From: Litorivivens sp041625495
GTDB taxonomy: Bacteria > Pseudomonadota > Gammaproteobacteria > Pseudomonadales > Spongiibacteraceae
Direction: 5' to 3'
NCBI RefSeq assembly: GCF_041625495.1
Contig: NZ_JBFJTH010000172.1
Location: 1-7,900, forward strand
DNA length: 7,900 nt
A program made the position numbers and the translations under genes. A model generated the notes under the pieces. It ran no database searches, was not told where the DNA came from, and saw nothing but the letters and a program-made list of their open reading frames with translations. Positions 1-5,876 of the stretch are shown in pieces. Positions within the stretch are counted from its first letter, which is position 1, and each line of letters begins with the position of its first letter.

Positions 1-287
1 CCATCACAGGCAGCAATTACTGGAAGCGGAAATTCATACAACCGAGTGAGCATTGCCATACCACCCGCCACCAGCTTATCTGCAACCTCGGCCCCCTGCT
101 GAAAAGCCTTAAGGTCAAAGCCCGCACAGAACATACCTGTTCTGCCGGTTATGATGACGGCCGATGCTTCCTGTTCTGCTTGATCCAAGTAACTGTTAAG
201 GAGTTCGACAAAGCTAATACTTACTGCATTGGCTTTTCCGTCATCAAGGGAAATTACAGCGATACCATCGTCTAAAATGTAGTTCAT
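1..287 (-). CDS. Crotonase-fold enoyl-CoA hydratase/isomerase family protein, N-terminal part (runs off left edge)
   Basis: The first 95 residues are in the window; the C-terminus lies beyond position 1. The reading frame begins at the ATG complementary to 285-287, preceded by an AGAGG Shine-Dalgarno sequence three bases upstream. Residues 52-59 (MFCAGFDL) match the crotonase segment that supplies the first oxyanion-hole amide, and residues 89-95 (PVIAACD) lead into the usual second oxyanion segment, which is cut off. The N-terminal beta strands (ILDDGIAVISLDDGKANAV) are also typical, with DGKANA where hydratases often have RPxxxNA. Family members bind acyl-CoA thioesters and carry out hydration, isomerisation or hydrolysis. 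The catalytic acid residues lie outside the window, so the exact reaction cannot be assigned. It is divergent from the RES remnant and not linked by visible context to the formaldehyde genes. Family assignment is firm; specific function is open. Confidence 0.88.
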   Translation of the reverse strand, partial: MNYILDDGIAVISLDDGKANAVSISFVELLNSYLDQAEQEASAVIITGRTGMFCAGFDLKAFQQGAEVADKLVAGGMAMLTRLYEFPLPVIAACD

Positions 288-306
288 ATGCCTCTTTTCT
301 CAACCA

Positions 307-321
307 AGGGAATACTTCCCT
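307..321. promoter_or_regulatory. Perfect 6-bp dyad in the crotonase leader
   Basis: AGGGAA-TAC-TTCCCT is a perfect inverted repeat with a 3-base spacer, lying between the extended -10 and the crotonase start codon. Its position just after the predicted transcription start would suit a repressor operator or a small leader hairpin. No regulator can be assigned from the sequence. Confidence 0.35.
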
Positions 322-342
322 GAGTAAATGAATTCGAGAAGC

Positions 343-351
343 ATTATATCA
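343..351 (-). promoter_or_regulatory. Extended -10 promoter for the crotonase gene
   Basis: Read on the minus strand this is TGATATAAT, a perfect TATAAT preceded by the TGn extension, about 55 bases upstream of the crotonase start codon. No good -35 hexamer is present at 16-18 bp spacing, which fits an extended -10 promoter. Transcription would start near 336 and give a leader of about 50 bases. This is inferred from sequence only. Confidence 0.5.
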
Positions 352-367
352 CTCGTAGCCGGTACTT

Positions 368-727
368 ATGGCCGAGCTGTTGTTGCGTCATGTGACCATC
401 TTGGCCGAATACAACCAGAATATCCTAGAACGGACTATAAACTACATCAGGTGCAAAAATGGGCAACTGCAGGTAGGAAGACAGGGTGTGAGGCGCAAAA
501 GCTCTAAATTCAAGAACTCCGCTCTGTATGAGCTTAGTGATTACTCCCGCGCCAGAATATTCGGTAGAGCTGTATTCGATAAGGGAGGGGAGGGAATCCA
601 TTTTAACTCCGTTAGGCACGCTGGCAGCAAGTGTTTTGCTCTCTTCTATCCAGACCTTATCAGCGATGTGATTCAAGCAAGTCACTATGCCTATAAATGG
701 GACGGCAAAAGATTACAGTTGTTTTGA
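368..727 (+). pseudogene. Truncated RES-domain (NAD+ phosphorylase-type toxin) remnant
   Basis: The 119-residue frame matches the C-terminal half of the RES domain: a YELSDYSRARIFGRAV stretch (cf. family YDPDDYSASQALGRAL), then IHFNSVRHAGSKC (cf. IVYPSVRHPGG), ALFYPDLIS, and a closing HYAYKWDGKRL (cf. HLRYHWDGERI). Ser81 in NSVRH corresponds to the conserved RES serine, and E3 in AELLLRH may be the conserved glutamate. The N-terminal half, which carries the conserved Arg and Tyr of the NAD+-binding site, is missing. The same frame continues upstream as ALYHS, a stop at 356-358, then PVLMAELL, reminiscent of a broken family LY-x-S...AxxEL segment; another stop lies at 329-331. RES toxins are usually about 150-230 residues and paired with an upstream Xre/DUF2384 antitoxin, and none is present. 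It is probably inactive. Alternatively a short RES protein is expressed from 368, although no clear Shine-Dalgarno precedes that ATG. Confidence 0.6.
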
Positions 728-770
728 AGATCTCGCGCGTCACGTGAAAAGCGACGACAGTAGGCGGAGG

Positions 771-801
771 AAAATGGCCGGTCAAGAAACCGGCCAGTTT
801 T
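771..801. terminator. Bidirectional rho-independent terminator
   Basis: A perfect 8-bp stem, TGGCCGGT (775-782) and ACCGGCCA (789-796), closes a 6-base loop. AAAA precedes it and GTTTT follows, so both strands read as a GC-rich hairpin followed by a short T tract. It lies between the RES remnant and the end of the convergent frmA-fghA operon, about 125 bases past the fghA stop, and could serve both. Confidence 0.6.
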
Positions 802-824
802 GCCACTACAGGAGCCAGTCTTTT

Positions 825-898
825 CTCAGCAGCCTTACGCTGAGGACCAGGCGAGTCGTAGCATTCAAAATGCTTACAGCCCGAACATTATCCTCGCC
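825..898. repeat. Two further stem-loops downstream of fghA
   Basis: CTCAGC (825-830) pairs with GCTGAG (839-844) across an 8-base loop. GGCGAG (850-855) pairs with CTCGCC (893-898), enclosing a second perfect hairpin, AGCATT-CAA-AATGCT (860-874). None is followed by a T tract, so they do not look like terminators; they could be 3' mRNA-stabilising structures or a degenerate REP-like palindrome. The rest of 728-921 holds no recognisable gene. Confidence 0.35.
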
Positions 899-921
899 AG
901 CCCCCCCACTTCAGCTACCAC

Positions 922-1758
922 TTATTTTAAATACTGCGCATGAAACGCTATATGCTCAGACATAAACGTCGCAATAAAGAAGTAGCTATGATCGTAGCCG
1001 GCGCGGTACTGGACATCAGCGGCTATCGCCCGCTTGCCAAGAGCGTTGATCAGCACATCAGTCTTTAATTGGTCTTCCAGAAAATTATCCGCGGTGCCCT
1101 GATCCACTTTTAGGGGCGGCACTACAGCGCCGCCATTAATCAAAGCCACACTGTCGTATTTTTCCCACTCCATGCGGTTGTCACCCAGGTAGTTGGAAAA
1201 AGCCTTTTCGCCCCAGGGGCACTGGGTTGGAGCAACGATCGGCGCAAACGCAGACACCGACTTGAACCGACCCGCGTTTTTCAAGGCGATCGTCAGCGCG
1301 CCATGCCCACCCATGGAGTGACCAAAAATACCACAACGACTAAGATCGACAGGGAGGTGCTGCGCGACTAAGCCAGGGAGCTCTTCCACCAAGTAGTCAT
1401 ACATCCGGTAGTTTTTGCTCCACGGAGCCTGCGTCGCGTTGAGGTAAAAACCAGCGCCCAAACCAAAATCGTAAGCACCTTCCGGGTCGTCAGGAATCCC
1501 TTCCCCCCGGGGGCTGGTATCGGGTGCGATGATGGCAATGCCATGCAGAGCCGCATACTGCTGCGCCCCGGCCTTGGTGACGAAGTTTTCGTCAGTGCAA
1601 GTCAGGCCAGACAACCACAGTAGCACTGGTACGTTTTCCTGCTCTGCTTGCGGCGGCAGAAACACGGAAAAATGCATATCGCAACCAAGCACTGCGGAGC
1701 GATGCTGGTAGCGCTGCTGCCGACCAGAAAAACAGAGTACGTCAGAGACTCTTTCCAT
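922..1758 (-). CDS. fghA: S-formylglutathione hydrolase
   Basis: This 278-residue esterase-D-type alpha/beta hydrolase converts S-formylglutathione to formate and glutathione in the cytoplasm, the last step of glutathione-dependent formaldehyde detoxification (EC 3.1.2.12). The nucleophile is Ser148 in GHSMGGHGAL. Asp224 in DQGTADNFL and His257 in GYDHSYFF complete the triad, with the same spacing as in E. coli FrmB (S145/D221/H254, from memory). The family segments WLSGLTCTDENF (with its conserved Cys54) and APDTSPRGEG are intact. Length is normal for the family (about 275-285 residues). It begins 27 bases after the frmA stop, so the two are co-transcribed. Its ribosome binding site is weak (GGA nine bases upstream), and a 14-bp tandem duplication covers the start codon. 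Symbol fghA is used; frmB and yeiG are E. coli names for the same family. Confidence 0.97.
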   Translation of the reverse strand: MERVSDVLCFSGRQQRYQHRSAVLGCDMHFSVFLPPQAEQENVPVLLWLSGLTCTDENFVTKAGAQQYAALHGIAIIAPDTSPRGEGIPDDPEGAYDFGLGAGFYLNATQAPWSKNYRMYDYLVEELPGLVAQHLPVDLSRCGIFGHSMGGHGALTIALKNAGRFKSVSAFAPIVAPTQCPWGEKAFSNYLGDNRMEWEKYDSVALINGGAVVPPLKVDQGTADNFLEDQLKTDVLINALGKRAIAADVQYRAGYDHSYFFIATFMSEHIAFHAQYLK

Positions 1759-1780
1759 CAGTAAAGTTCCATCAGTAACG
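1753..1780. repeat. 14-bp tandem duplication spanning the fghA start codon
   Basis: On the plus strand TTCCATCAGTAAAG is followed at once by TTCCATCAGTAACG: two adjacent 14-bp units differing at one base. On the coding strand each unit holds an ATGGAA. The upstream copy opens a four-codon frame (ATG GAA CTT TAC TGA) whose stop overlaps the true fghA ATG as TGATG. This may be a simple slippage duplication, or it may couple fghA translation to ribosomes arriving from upstream. Confidence 0.7.
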
Positions 1781-1785
1781 TTCGA

Positions 1786-2892
1786 TTAATACAGCACCAC
1801 CGAGCGAATACTTTCACCGGAATGCATCAGGTCGAAGGCTTTGTTGATATCGTCCAAGCCCATAGTGTGAGTGATCATATCGTCAATATTAATGCGACCA
1901 TCCATATACCAGTCGACAATGCGCGGGACATCAGTACGTCCACGAGCACCGCCAAAGGCAGTGCCTTTCCAGGAACGACCGGTGACCAGCTGGAAAGGTC
2001 GTGTCGAAATTTCCTGACCTGCACCGGCAACACCAATAATGTACGACTCGCCCCAGCCTTTGTGACAGCACTCCAAGGCCTGCCGCATGGTATTTACGTT
2101 GCCGATACATTCAAAACTGTAGTCAGCACCTCCGTCGGTGAGCTGGGTGATGGCGTCCACCACATTCTCAACCTCTTTTGGGTTGATAAAGTCTGTCATA
2201 CCAAACTTGCGACCGAGCGCCTCTTTAGCAGGGTTCAGGTCGATACCAATGATCTTTCCAGCACCCACCATTTTGGCACCCTGAATTACGTTGAGCCCAA
2301 TACCGCCCAAACCAAAGACAACCACATTGGCACCGGCCTCAACTTTTGCTTCAAAGGCCACCGCACCTACGCCGGTGGTTACACCGCAACCGATGTAACA
2401 GACCTTGTCAAAGGGCGCGTCCTCTCTGATTTTCGCCAAAGCAATTTCAGGCAGTACGGTATAGTTCGAAAAGGTAGAGCAGCCCATGTAGTGCAGTATT
2501 GGTTTGCCTTCGAAGCTGAAACGACTAGTACCGTCGGGCATCACGCCCTGCCCTTGGGTGGTACGAATAGACTGACAGAGATTAGTTTTCGGGTTGAGGC
2601 AGAACTTGCAGGTGCGGCATTCCGGCGTATAGAGCGGAATCACATGATCACCGGGCTTGAGGCCTTTTACCCCCGGCCCCACTTCGACCACAACCCCGGC
2701 TCCCTCGTGGCCCAGAATGGCTGGAAATACGCCTTCCGGATCATCGCCGCTGAGAGTGAAAGCGTCTGTATGGCACACGCCCGACGCCTTGATCTCTACC
2801 AGCACTTCACCCTCTTTGGGGCCGGCCAGGTCCACTTCAACAATTTCCAGTGGTTTGCCTGCCTGAAAGGCTACGGCGGCGCGCGTTTTCAT
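1786..2892 (-). CDS. frmA: S-(hydroxymethyl)glutathione dehydrogenase / class III alcohol dehydrogenase
   Basis: This cytoplasmic zinc enzyme of 368 residues oxidises S-hydroxymethylglutathione to S-formylglutathione with NAD+ (EC 1.1.1.284) and can also reduce S-nitrosoglutathione. Catalytic zinc ligands are Cys40 (GVCHTD), His62 (GHEGAG) and Cys169 (GCGVTTG). Structural zinc ligands are Cys92, Cys95, Cys98 and Cys106. The Rossmann motif GLGGIG spans 194-199, with the NAD-selecting Asp218 in GIDLN. Arg110 in SIRTTQG matches the class III residue that binds the glutathione adduct. The start is taken at MKTRAAVAF because an ideal GAGGAG lies six bases upstream and homologues begin there. An in-frame ATG nine codons earlier (2917-2919) has no ribosome site and almost coincides with the predicted transcription start. 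The gene is first in the operon with fghA and divergent from a LysR regulator. Also called adhC. Confidence 0.97.
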   Translation of the reverse strand: MKTRAAVAFQAGKPLEIVEVDLAGPKEGEVLVEIKASGVCHTDAFTLSGDDPEGVFPAILGHEGAGVVVEVGPGVKGLKPGDHVIPLYTPECRTCKFCLNPKTNLCQSIRTTQGQGVMPDGTSRFSFEGKPILHYMGCSTFSNYTVLPEIALAKIREDAPFDKVCYIGCGVTTGVGAVAFEAKVEAGANVVVFGLGGIGLNVIQGAKMVGAGKIIGIDLNPAKEALGRKFGMTDFINPKEVENVVDAITQLTDGGADYSFECIGNVNTMRQALECCHKGWGESYIIGVAGAGQEISTRPFQLVTGRSWKGTAFGGARGRTDVPRIVDWYMDGRINIDDMITHTMGLDDINKAFDLMHSGESIRSVVLY

Positions 2893-2898
2893 AGGGAG

Positions 2899-2904
2899 CT
2901 CCTC
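2899..2904 (-). promoter_or_regulatory. Shine-Dalgarno sequence that fixes the frmA start
   Basis: GAGGAG on the minus strand ends six bases before the ATG at 2890-2892. The longer in-frame ATG at 2917-2919 has nothing comparable upstream, so the 368-residue start is preferred. Confidence 0.8.
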
Positions 2905-2927
2905 ATTTATATCACTCATTGGCTACC

Positions 2928-2956
2928 ACTATATTTTGTTCCAGCTTGAATTGTAA
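2928..2956 (-). promoter_or_regulatory. Predicted sigma-70 promoter of frmA-fghA
   Basis: On the minus strand, TTACAA (2956-2951) and TATAGT (2933-2928) are separated by exactly 17 bp. The -10 matches the consensus at five of six positions and the -35 at three of six, so the promoter would plausibly need an activator. Transcription would begin near 2921. The -35 coincides with the first half-site of the proposed LysR operator array. Confidence 0.5.
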
Positions 2957-2996
2957 TGGTCTACAATGGAACACATTGTTGCCACACAGAAACAAT
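2950..2996. promoter_or_regulatory. Proposed LysR operator array: four alternating ATTGT/ACAAT half-sites
   Basis: Half-sites lie at 2950-2954 (ATTGT), 2963-2967 (ACAAT), 2975-2979 (ATTGT) and 2992-2996 (ACAAT). Neighbouring pairs form perfect dyads: ATTGTA-N6-TACAAT, ACAATG-N5-CATTGT and ATTGTT-N10-AACAAT. LysR-type tetramers usually contact two adjacent dyads in the shared region with a divergent target, one of them near the target's -35, and this layout fits. The spacing does not follow the classical T-N11-A box strictly. Binding by the neighbouring protein is inferred. Confidence 0.55.
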
Positions 2997-3006
2997 AGAC
3001 ACTGCC

Positions 3007-3900
3007 ATGTTCAGCCGCTGGAACGCTACAGAACTACTCATTGAAGTGGTTGAAAAGGGGAGCTTCTCTGCGGCTGCGGACTCGCTCAACCTTTCCAAAT
3101 CGCACGTCAGCCGGCAAATCAGCCAGCTGGAAAACCACCTTGGCATCAAATTAATCAACCGCACCACGCGCAAACTGGCTCTGACGGAAACCGGGAACGT
3201 CTATTACCAGCGCTGTCGGGAAATCGCTGATCAGATCGACGACGTCGAGCGGGTAGTGCAGGCGGAGCAGGCCGAGCCCCAAGGTCGCTTGCGCATTAGC
3301 GTTGCCGGGGCCTTTGGTGAACGCTACATTGCACCGGCCGCCGCAACCTTTATGGCACGATATGAGCGGGTCCAGATCGAGCTGGATTTTTCAATCCGTA
3401 ATGTCGACCTTGTGGAGGAAGGCTACGATCTGGCTATCCGCGCCGGTGTGCTGCAGGATTCATCCTTGATCGCACGACGCATCGCCTCGCGGAATCTGGT
3501 GCTTTGCGCGAGCAGAGACTATTTCGATCTGTACGGCCAGCCGGAAACCATCGAAGCACTAAAACAACACAACTGCTTGGTCGGCTCACGAAAGCAATGG
3601 CGATTGCGCATTCCAGAAAAGCACAGCCATATCGATATCTCAGTGACCGGCAGCTGGCGCAGCAACAATGGCTATGCGCTGCTCGCCGCCGCGCGTCAGG
3701 GCTTGGGCATTGTGCAGCTACCGGAATTCTACGTGCATGAAGATCTCGCTGCCGGGCGTCTAATCGAGATTATGTCCACCTATAAACCCACAGACATGGC
3801 GGTGTGGGCTGTATACCCAAGCAACCGACACCTCTCACCCAAAGTCAGGCTGTTTATCGATTTGCTGATAGAAGAGCTAAACAATGTCGCCTGGCTTTGA
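3007..3900 (+). CDS. LysR-family transcriptional regulator, probable regulator of frmA-fghA
   Basis: This 297-residue DNA-binding protein has an N-terminal winged helix-turn-helix: residues about 3-62, recognition region AAADSLNLSKSHVSRQISQLE, wing LINRTTRKLALTETG. A linker helix to about 88 leads to a periplasmic-binding-protein-like effector domain starting at GRLRISV (about 93) and running to the C-terminus. The DLVEEGYDLAIRAG segment is typical of the CrgA-like LysR group. The ATG at 3007 is preferred over one at 2956 because MFSRWNATELLIEVVEKGSF aligns with the usual LysR start and the earlier ATG would place coding sequence across the operator dyads; neither has a strong ribosome site. 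It is divergent from frmA across 114 bp, the standard arrangement for a LysR protein and its target. The inducing ligand is unknown; a formaldehyde-glutathione adduct is a guess. Confidence 0.93.
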   Translation: MFSRWNATELLIEVVEKGSFSAAADSLNLSKSHVSRQISQLENHLGIKLINRTTRKLALTETGNVYYQRCREIADQIDDVERVVQAEQAEPQGRLRISVAGAFGERYIAPAAATFMARYERVQIELDFSIRNVDLVEEGYDLAIRAGVLQDSSLIARRIASRNLVLCASRDYFDLYGQPETIEALKQHNCLVGSRKQWRLRIPEKHSHIDISVTGSWRSNNGYALLAAARQGLGIVQLPEFYVHEDLAAGRLIEIMSTYKPTDMAVWAVYPSNRHLSPKVRLFIDLLIEELNNVAWL

Positions 3901-3960
3901 CACCGCCTGCACAGTTAATGTGGACCAGAGGACGCGAAATATAGATATAGCAGCAAAGCC

Positions 3961-4398
3961 TTACTGATCACTAACCATATATCTTAGCAGCTCTACAACT
4001 TGCTCGGGTGTAGTCGCCCACGCATGAGCAGCGGCATCCACTTCTTTTAACGGGTGAATAATATCTTCGCTGTGCAAGGTGATATAAGGCTTCCCTTTTG
4101 CCGCACAGTAACCAGCATCAAATGCAGCGTTCCATTGCTTGTATTTATCGCCAAACCGGATAATCGCGATGTCGCATTTTTCTATGAGTGTTGATATTCG
4201 GATGGCATTTACCTTGGCCGACTTATGATCTCGCCAAAAGCTCTTCTCTTCGTCACCCAGTAAATCACCAGCGGCATCACTGGCCTCATGATTGGTGACA
4301 GCAGATGAAAAGGTCAGATCAATGTCTCTACAACCTTCGATAATACGTTGGCGCCAATCGGTATGAATTTCGCCGGAAAGATATACATTGAGACTCAT
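3961..4398 (-). CDS. ytoQ: YtoQ family protein (nucleoside 2-deoxyribosyltransferase-like fold)
   Basis: The 145-residue protein resembles Bacillus YtoQ (about 148 residues) along its length. Shared signatures are the N-terminal VYLSGEIHTDWR (residues 5-16), NHEASD (36-41), and FGDKYKQWNAAFDAGYCAAKGKP (82-104), then a C-terminal HPLKE. This is a Rossmann-like fold related to nucleoside 2-deoxyribosyltransferases, in which the SGE and AAFDAGY-AKGKP segments would line a nucleotide-type pocket. No reaction has been established for YtoQ as far as I know. There is no signal peptide or membrane segment, so it should be cytoplasmic. It stands alone, convergent with the LysR gene (60-base gap, no terminator seen) and divergent from the permease-photolyase operon. 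A weak AAGG lies nine bases before the start. Family assignment is firm; function is unknown. Confidence 0.88.
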   Translation of the reverse strand: MSLNVYLSGEIHTDWRQRIIEGCRDIDLTFSSAVTNHEASDAAGDLLGDEEKSFWRDHKSAKVNAIRISTLIEKCDIAIIRFGDKYKQWNAAFDAGYCAAKGKPYITLHSEDIIHPLKEVDAAAHAWATTPEQVVELLRYMVSDQ

Positions 4399-4460
4399 GC
4401 TTAGTGCCCTTGCGTAAAAATACTCTGGAAAATACAGCTATGCGGTTCACTTCACCAAAG

Positions 4461-4538
4461 CAGCGCCCGAGCGTGCTGTGACATCACCGTGCCACCGCCT
4501 ACTAAAATGAGGCAGTGTGGCAGTAAAGCAAGGCGCTG
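4461..4538. repeat. Nested inverted repeats in the ytoQ/permease intergenic region
   Basis: An outer pair CAGCGCC (4461-4467) and GGCGCTG (4532-4538) encloses an inner imperfect hairpin. The inner one is TGCCAC (4490-4495) with GTGGCA (4517-4522), then GCCT (4497-4500) with AGGC (4510-4513) around a 9-base loop. A further dyad, GTGA-CA-TCAC, sits at 4478-4487. No T tract follows, so it is not an obvious terminator. It may be a REP-like palindrome or a degenerate miniature element. Apart from this and the 4589-4624 sites I see nothing in the 233-base gap. Confidence 0.4.
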
Positions 4539-4588
4539 GATAAAGTCATAACCAATTGTTTATACGGCCAAATTATAAAGCATCAACG

Positions 4589-4624
4589 GCATGAAAACAT
4601 GCTCGAATGAATCTTAACTATACT
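4589..4624 (+). promoter_or_regulatory. Putative regulated promoter of the permease-photolyase operon
   Basis: TATACT at 4619-4624 would be a -10 element. The -35 position for 17-bp spacing (4596-4601) has no consensus but falls inside a perfect dyad, GCATG-AAAA-CATGC (4589-4602), where a regulator could act. Transcription would start near 4631, almost on the GTG start codon at 4632, implying a leaderless or very short-leader message. That agrees with the lack of a Shine-Dalgarno sequence. Sequence inference only. Confidence 0.3.
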
Positions 4625-4631
4625 GTTTAGG

Positions 4632-5831
4632 GTGAATAGCCCTACCACGAAACCCAAGCTGGCCCGCCGCATTTCCGGCTTATTGCTGACCTTCTACGGC
4701 GTAGGCACCATTATCGGCGCTGGCATCTATGTCCTCATTGGCAAGATCGCTGAAGAGGCTGGGCACTATGCCCCCTATTCCTTCCTGCTGTCAGCAATCG
4801 TCGTCAGTTTTAGCGCGTATTCCTATGCCCAGCTGTCACGACGCTTTCCCGTCAGCGCCGGTGAGCCCGCCTATGTTCAGGAGGCATTTAACAACCAGAC
4901 ACTGGCCGCTGTTGTAGGCTGGGGCATCCTACTCACGGGCGTCGTTTCCGCTGCGACCATTAGTCGCGGTGCACTGGGCTATATCAATGTATTCATTGCC
5001 GTTGACACCCTAACAGGGCTATTGATTATCGTTGCCGGGCTAACCTATATAGCAACACTTAACGTACTGAAAGCGGTTGGCGTGGCGGTAATCATCACCA
5101 TTATAGAACTGCTCGGAATAGCGATAATCCTGGCCGTTGGTGTACCCGCGATGGACTCTAACGCGCTCCCCTTTCATCCCTCTGCACCAGCACCGGAAAT
5201 CAGTGGCATTCTCGCCGGTGCATTTCTCGCGTTTTACGCTTACATAGGCTTTGAAGATATGGTCAACATGGCCGAGGAAGTGAAATCCCCTGAAACGGCG
5301 ATGCCCATGGCGATAGGCGCGGCGCTGATCATCAGCACCGTGCTCTATATTTGTGTAGCGGTGGTCGCGGTGACCGCACTACCTATCGAATCTTTGGCAA
5401 AGAGCGACGCACCTTTTGCCGACCTCGTAGCGCACACGGGCGCTTTCCCAGTTTCGGCTATCACATTGATTAGTCTCATTGCGGTAATTAATGGCGCCCT
5501 GGTGCAGATCATTATGGGAGCACGAGTACTCTACGGAATGGGTAAGCGACAACTCGCCCCTGCGCTAATGGCAACGGTTCACAAAAGACGATACACCCCG
5601 GTGATCGCGACGGTGGCTGTCGGATTGACGGTCTTCATTTTTGCGGTCGCGTTTCCGTTAAAAACGCTGGCTGAAATCACCGCCAGCATCGTATTACTGG
5701 TATTCATCTGCGTGAATGCCTCGCAATCTGCAATCGCCTACCAACAAGGCCCTCATTACTCCTACAGGGTGTGGATACCTGCACTTGGTGTGCTGCTGAG
5801 CGCGGGCTTTCTTTCCGTGCAATGGATTTAA
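4632..5831 (+). CDS. APC-superfamily amino acid permease
   Basis: This 399-residue inner-membrane transporter starts with GTG; an in-frame stop at 4608-4610 limits extension, and the Lys/Arg-rich N-terminus followed by helix 1 at residue 15 fits this start. Helix 1 contains the unwound substrate motif GVGTIIGAGIY (23-33). Helix 6 contains AFLAFYAYIGFEDMVNMAEE (197-216), followed by VKSPETAMP, the hallmark of amino acid/polyamine/organocation permeases. I count about 11 hydrophobic segments: roughly 15-36, 47-67, 90-112, 118-141, 148-170, 190-212, 227-250, 273-297, 322-341, 346-370 and 379-397. Twelve is usual, so the C-terminus is slightly short, ending right after the last helix. The substrate cannot be deduced. 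It is the first gene before the photolyase (45-base gap) and divergent from ytoQ. No Shine-Dalgarno is visible. Confidence 0.9.
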   Translation: MNSPTTKPKLARRISGLLLTFYGVGTIIGAGIYVLIGKIAEEAGHYAPYSFLLSAIVVSFSAYSYAQLSRRFPVSAGEPAYVQEAFNNQTLAAVVGWGILLTGVVSAATISRGALGYINVFIAVDTLTGLLIIVAGLTYIATLNVLKAVGVAVIITIIELLGIAIILAVGVPAMDSNALPFHPSAPAPEISGILAGAFLAFYAYIGFEDMVNMAEEVKSPETAMPMAIGAALIISTVLYICVAVVAVTALPIESLAKSDAPFADLVAHTGAFPVSAITLISLIAVINGALVQIIMGARVLYGMGKRQLAPALMATVHKRRYTPVIATVAVGLTVFIFAVAFPLKTLAEITASIVLLVFICVNASQSAIAYQQGPHYSYRVWIPALGVLLSAGFLSVQWI

Positions 5832-5876
5832 CACATGTGATTGATACAAAACACAATCTTATACGTAGACTACAAC

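Noticed and set aside
425..685. An 86-codon minus-strand frame opposite the RES remnant
   Set aside because: The plus-strand frame carries recognisable RES motifs, while this one shows no motif and no convincing ribosome site.
728..921. Possible integron attC site or small RNA gene in the hairpin-rich gap
   Set aside because: No attC core sites (GTTRRRY pairs) and no tRNA-like or known sRNA pattern could be found; only generic dyads are present.
687..965. A 92-codon plus-strand frame between the RES remnant and fghA
   Set aside because: It overlaps the end of the RES remnant and the end of fghA, runs through terminator-like hairpins, and its product has no recognisable pattern.
2917..2919. 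Earlier in-frame ATG for frmA, nine codons upstream
   Set aside because: It lacks a Shine-Dalgarno sequence, lies at the predicted transcription start, and adds residues absent from family members; the ATG at 2890-2892 has an ideal GAGGAG.
1822..2949. A 375-codon open frame on the plus strand, antisense to frmA
   Set aside because: It lies almost wholly opposite frmA, whose protein is a full-length, well-conserved class III alcohol dehydrogenase. The antisense translation shows no family signature and is explained by frmA codon bias.
5835..5840. ATGTGA, a start codon followed at once by a stop, just after the permease gene
   Set aside because: A six-base match is expected by chance, no ribosome site precedes it, and there is no evidence that it affects the photolyase.
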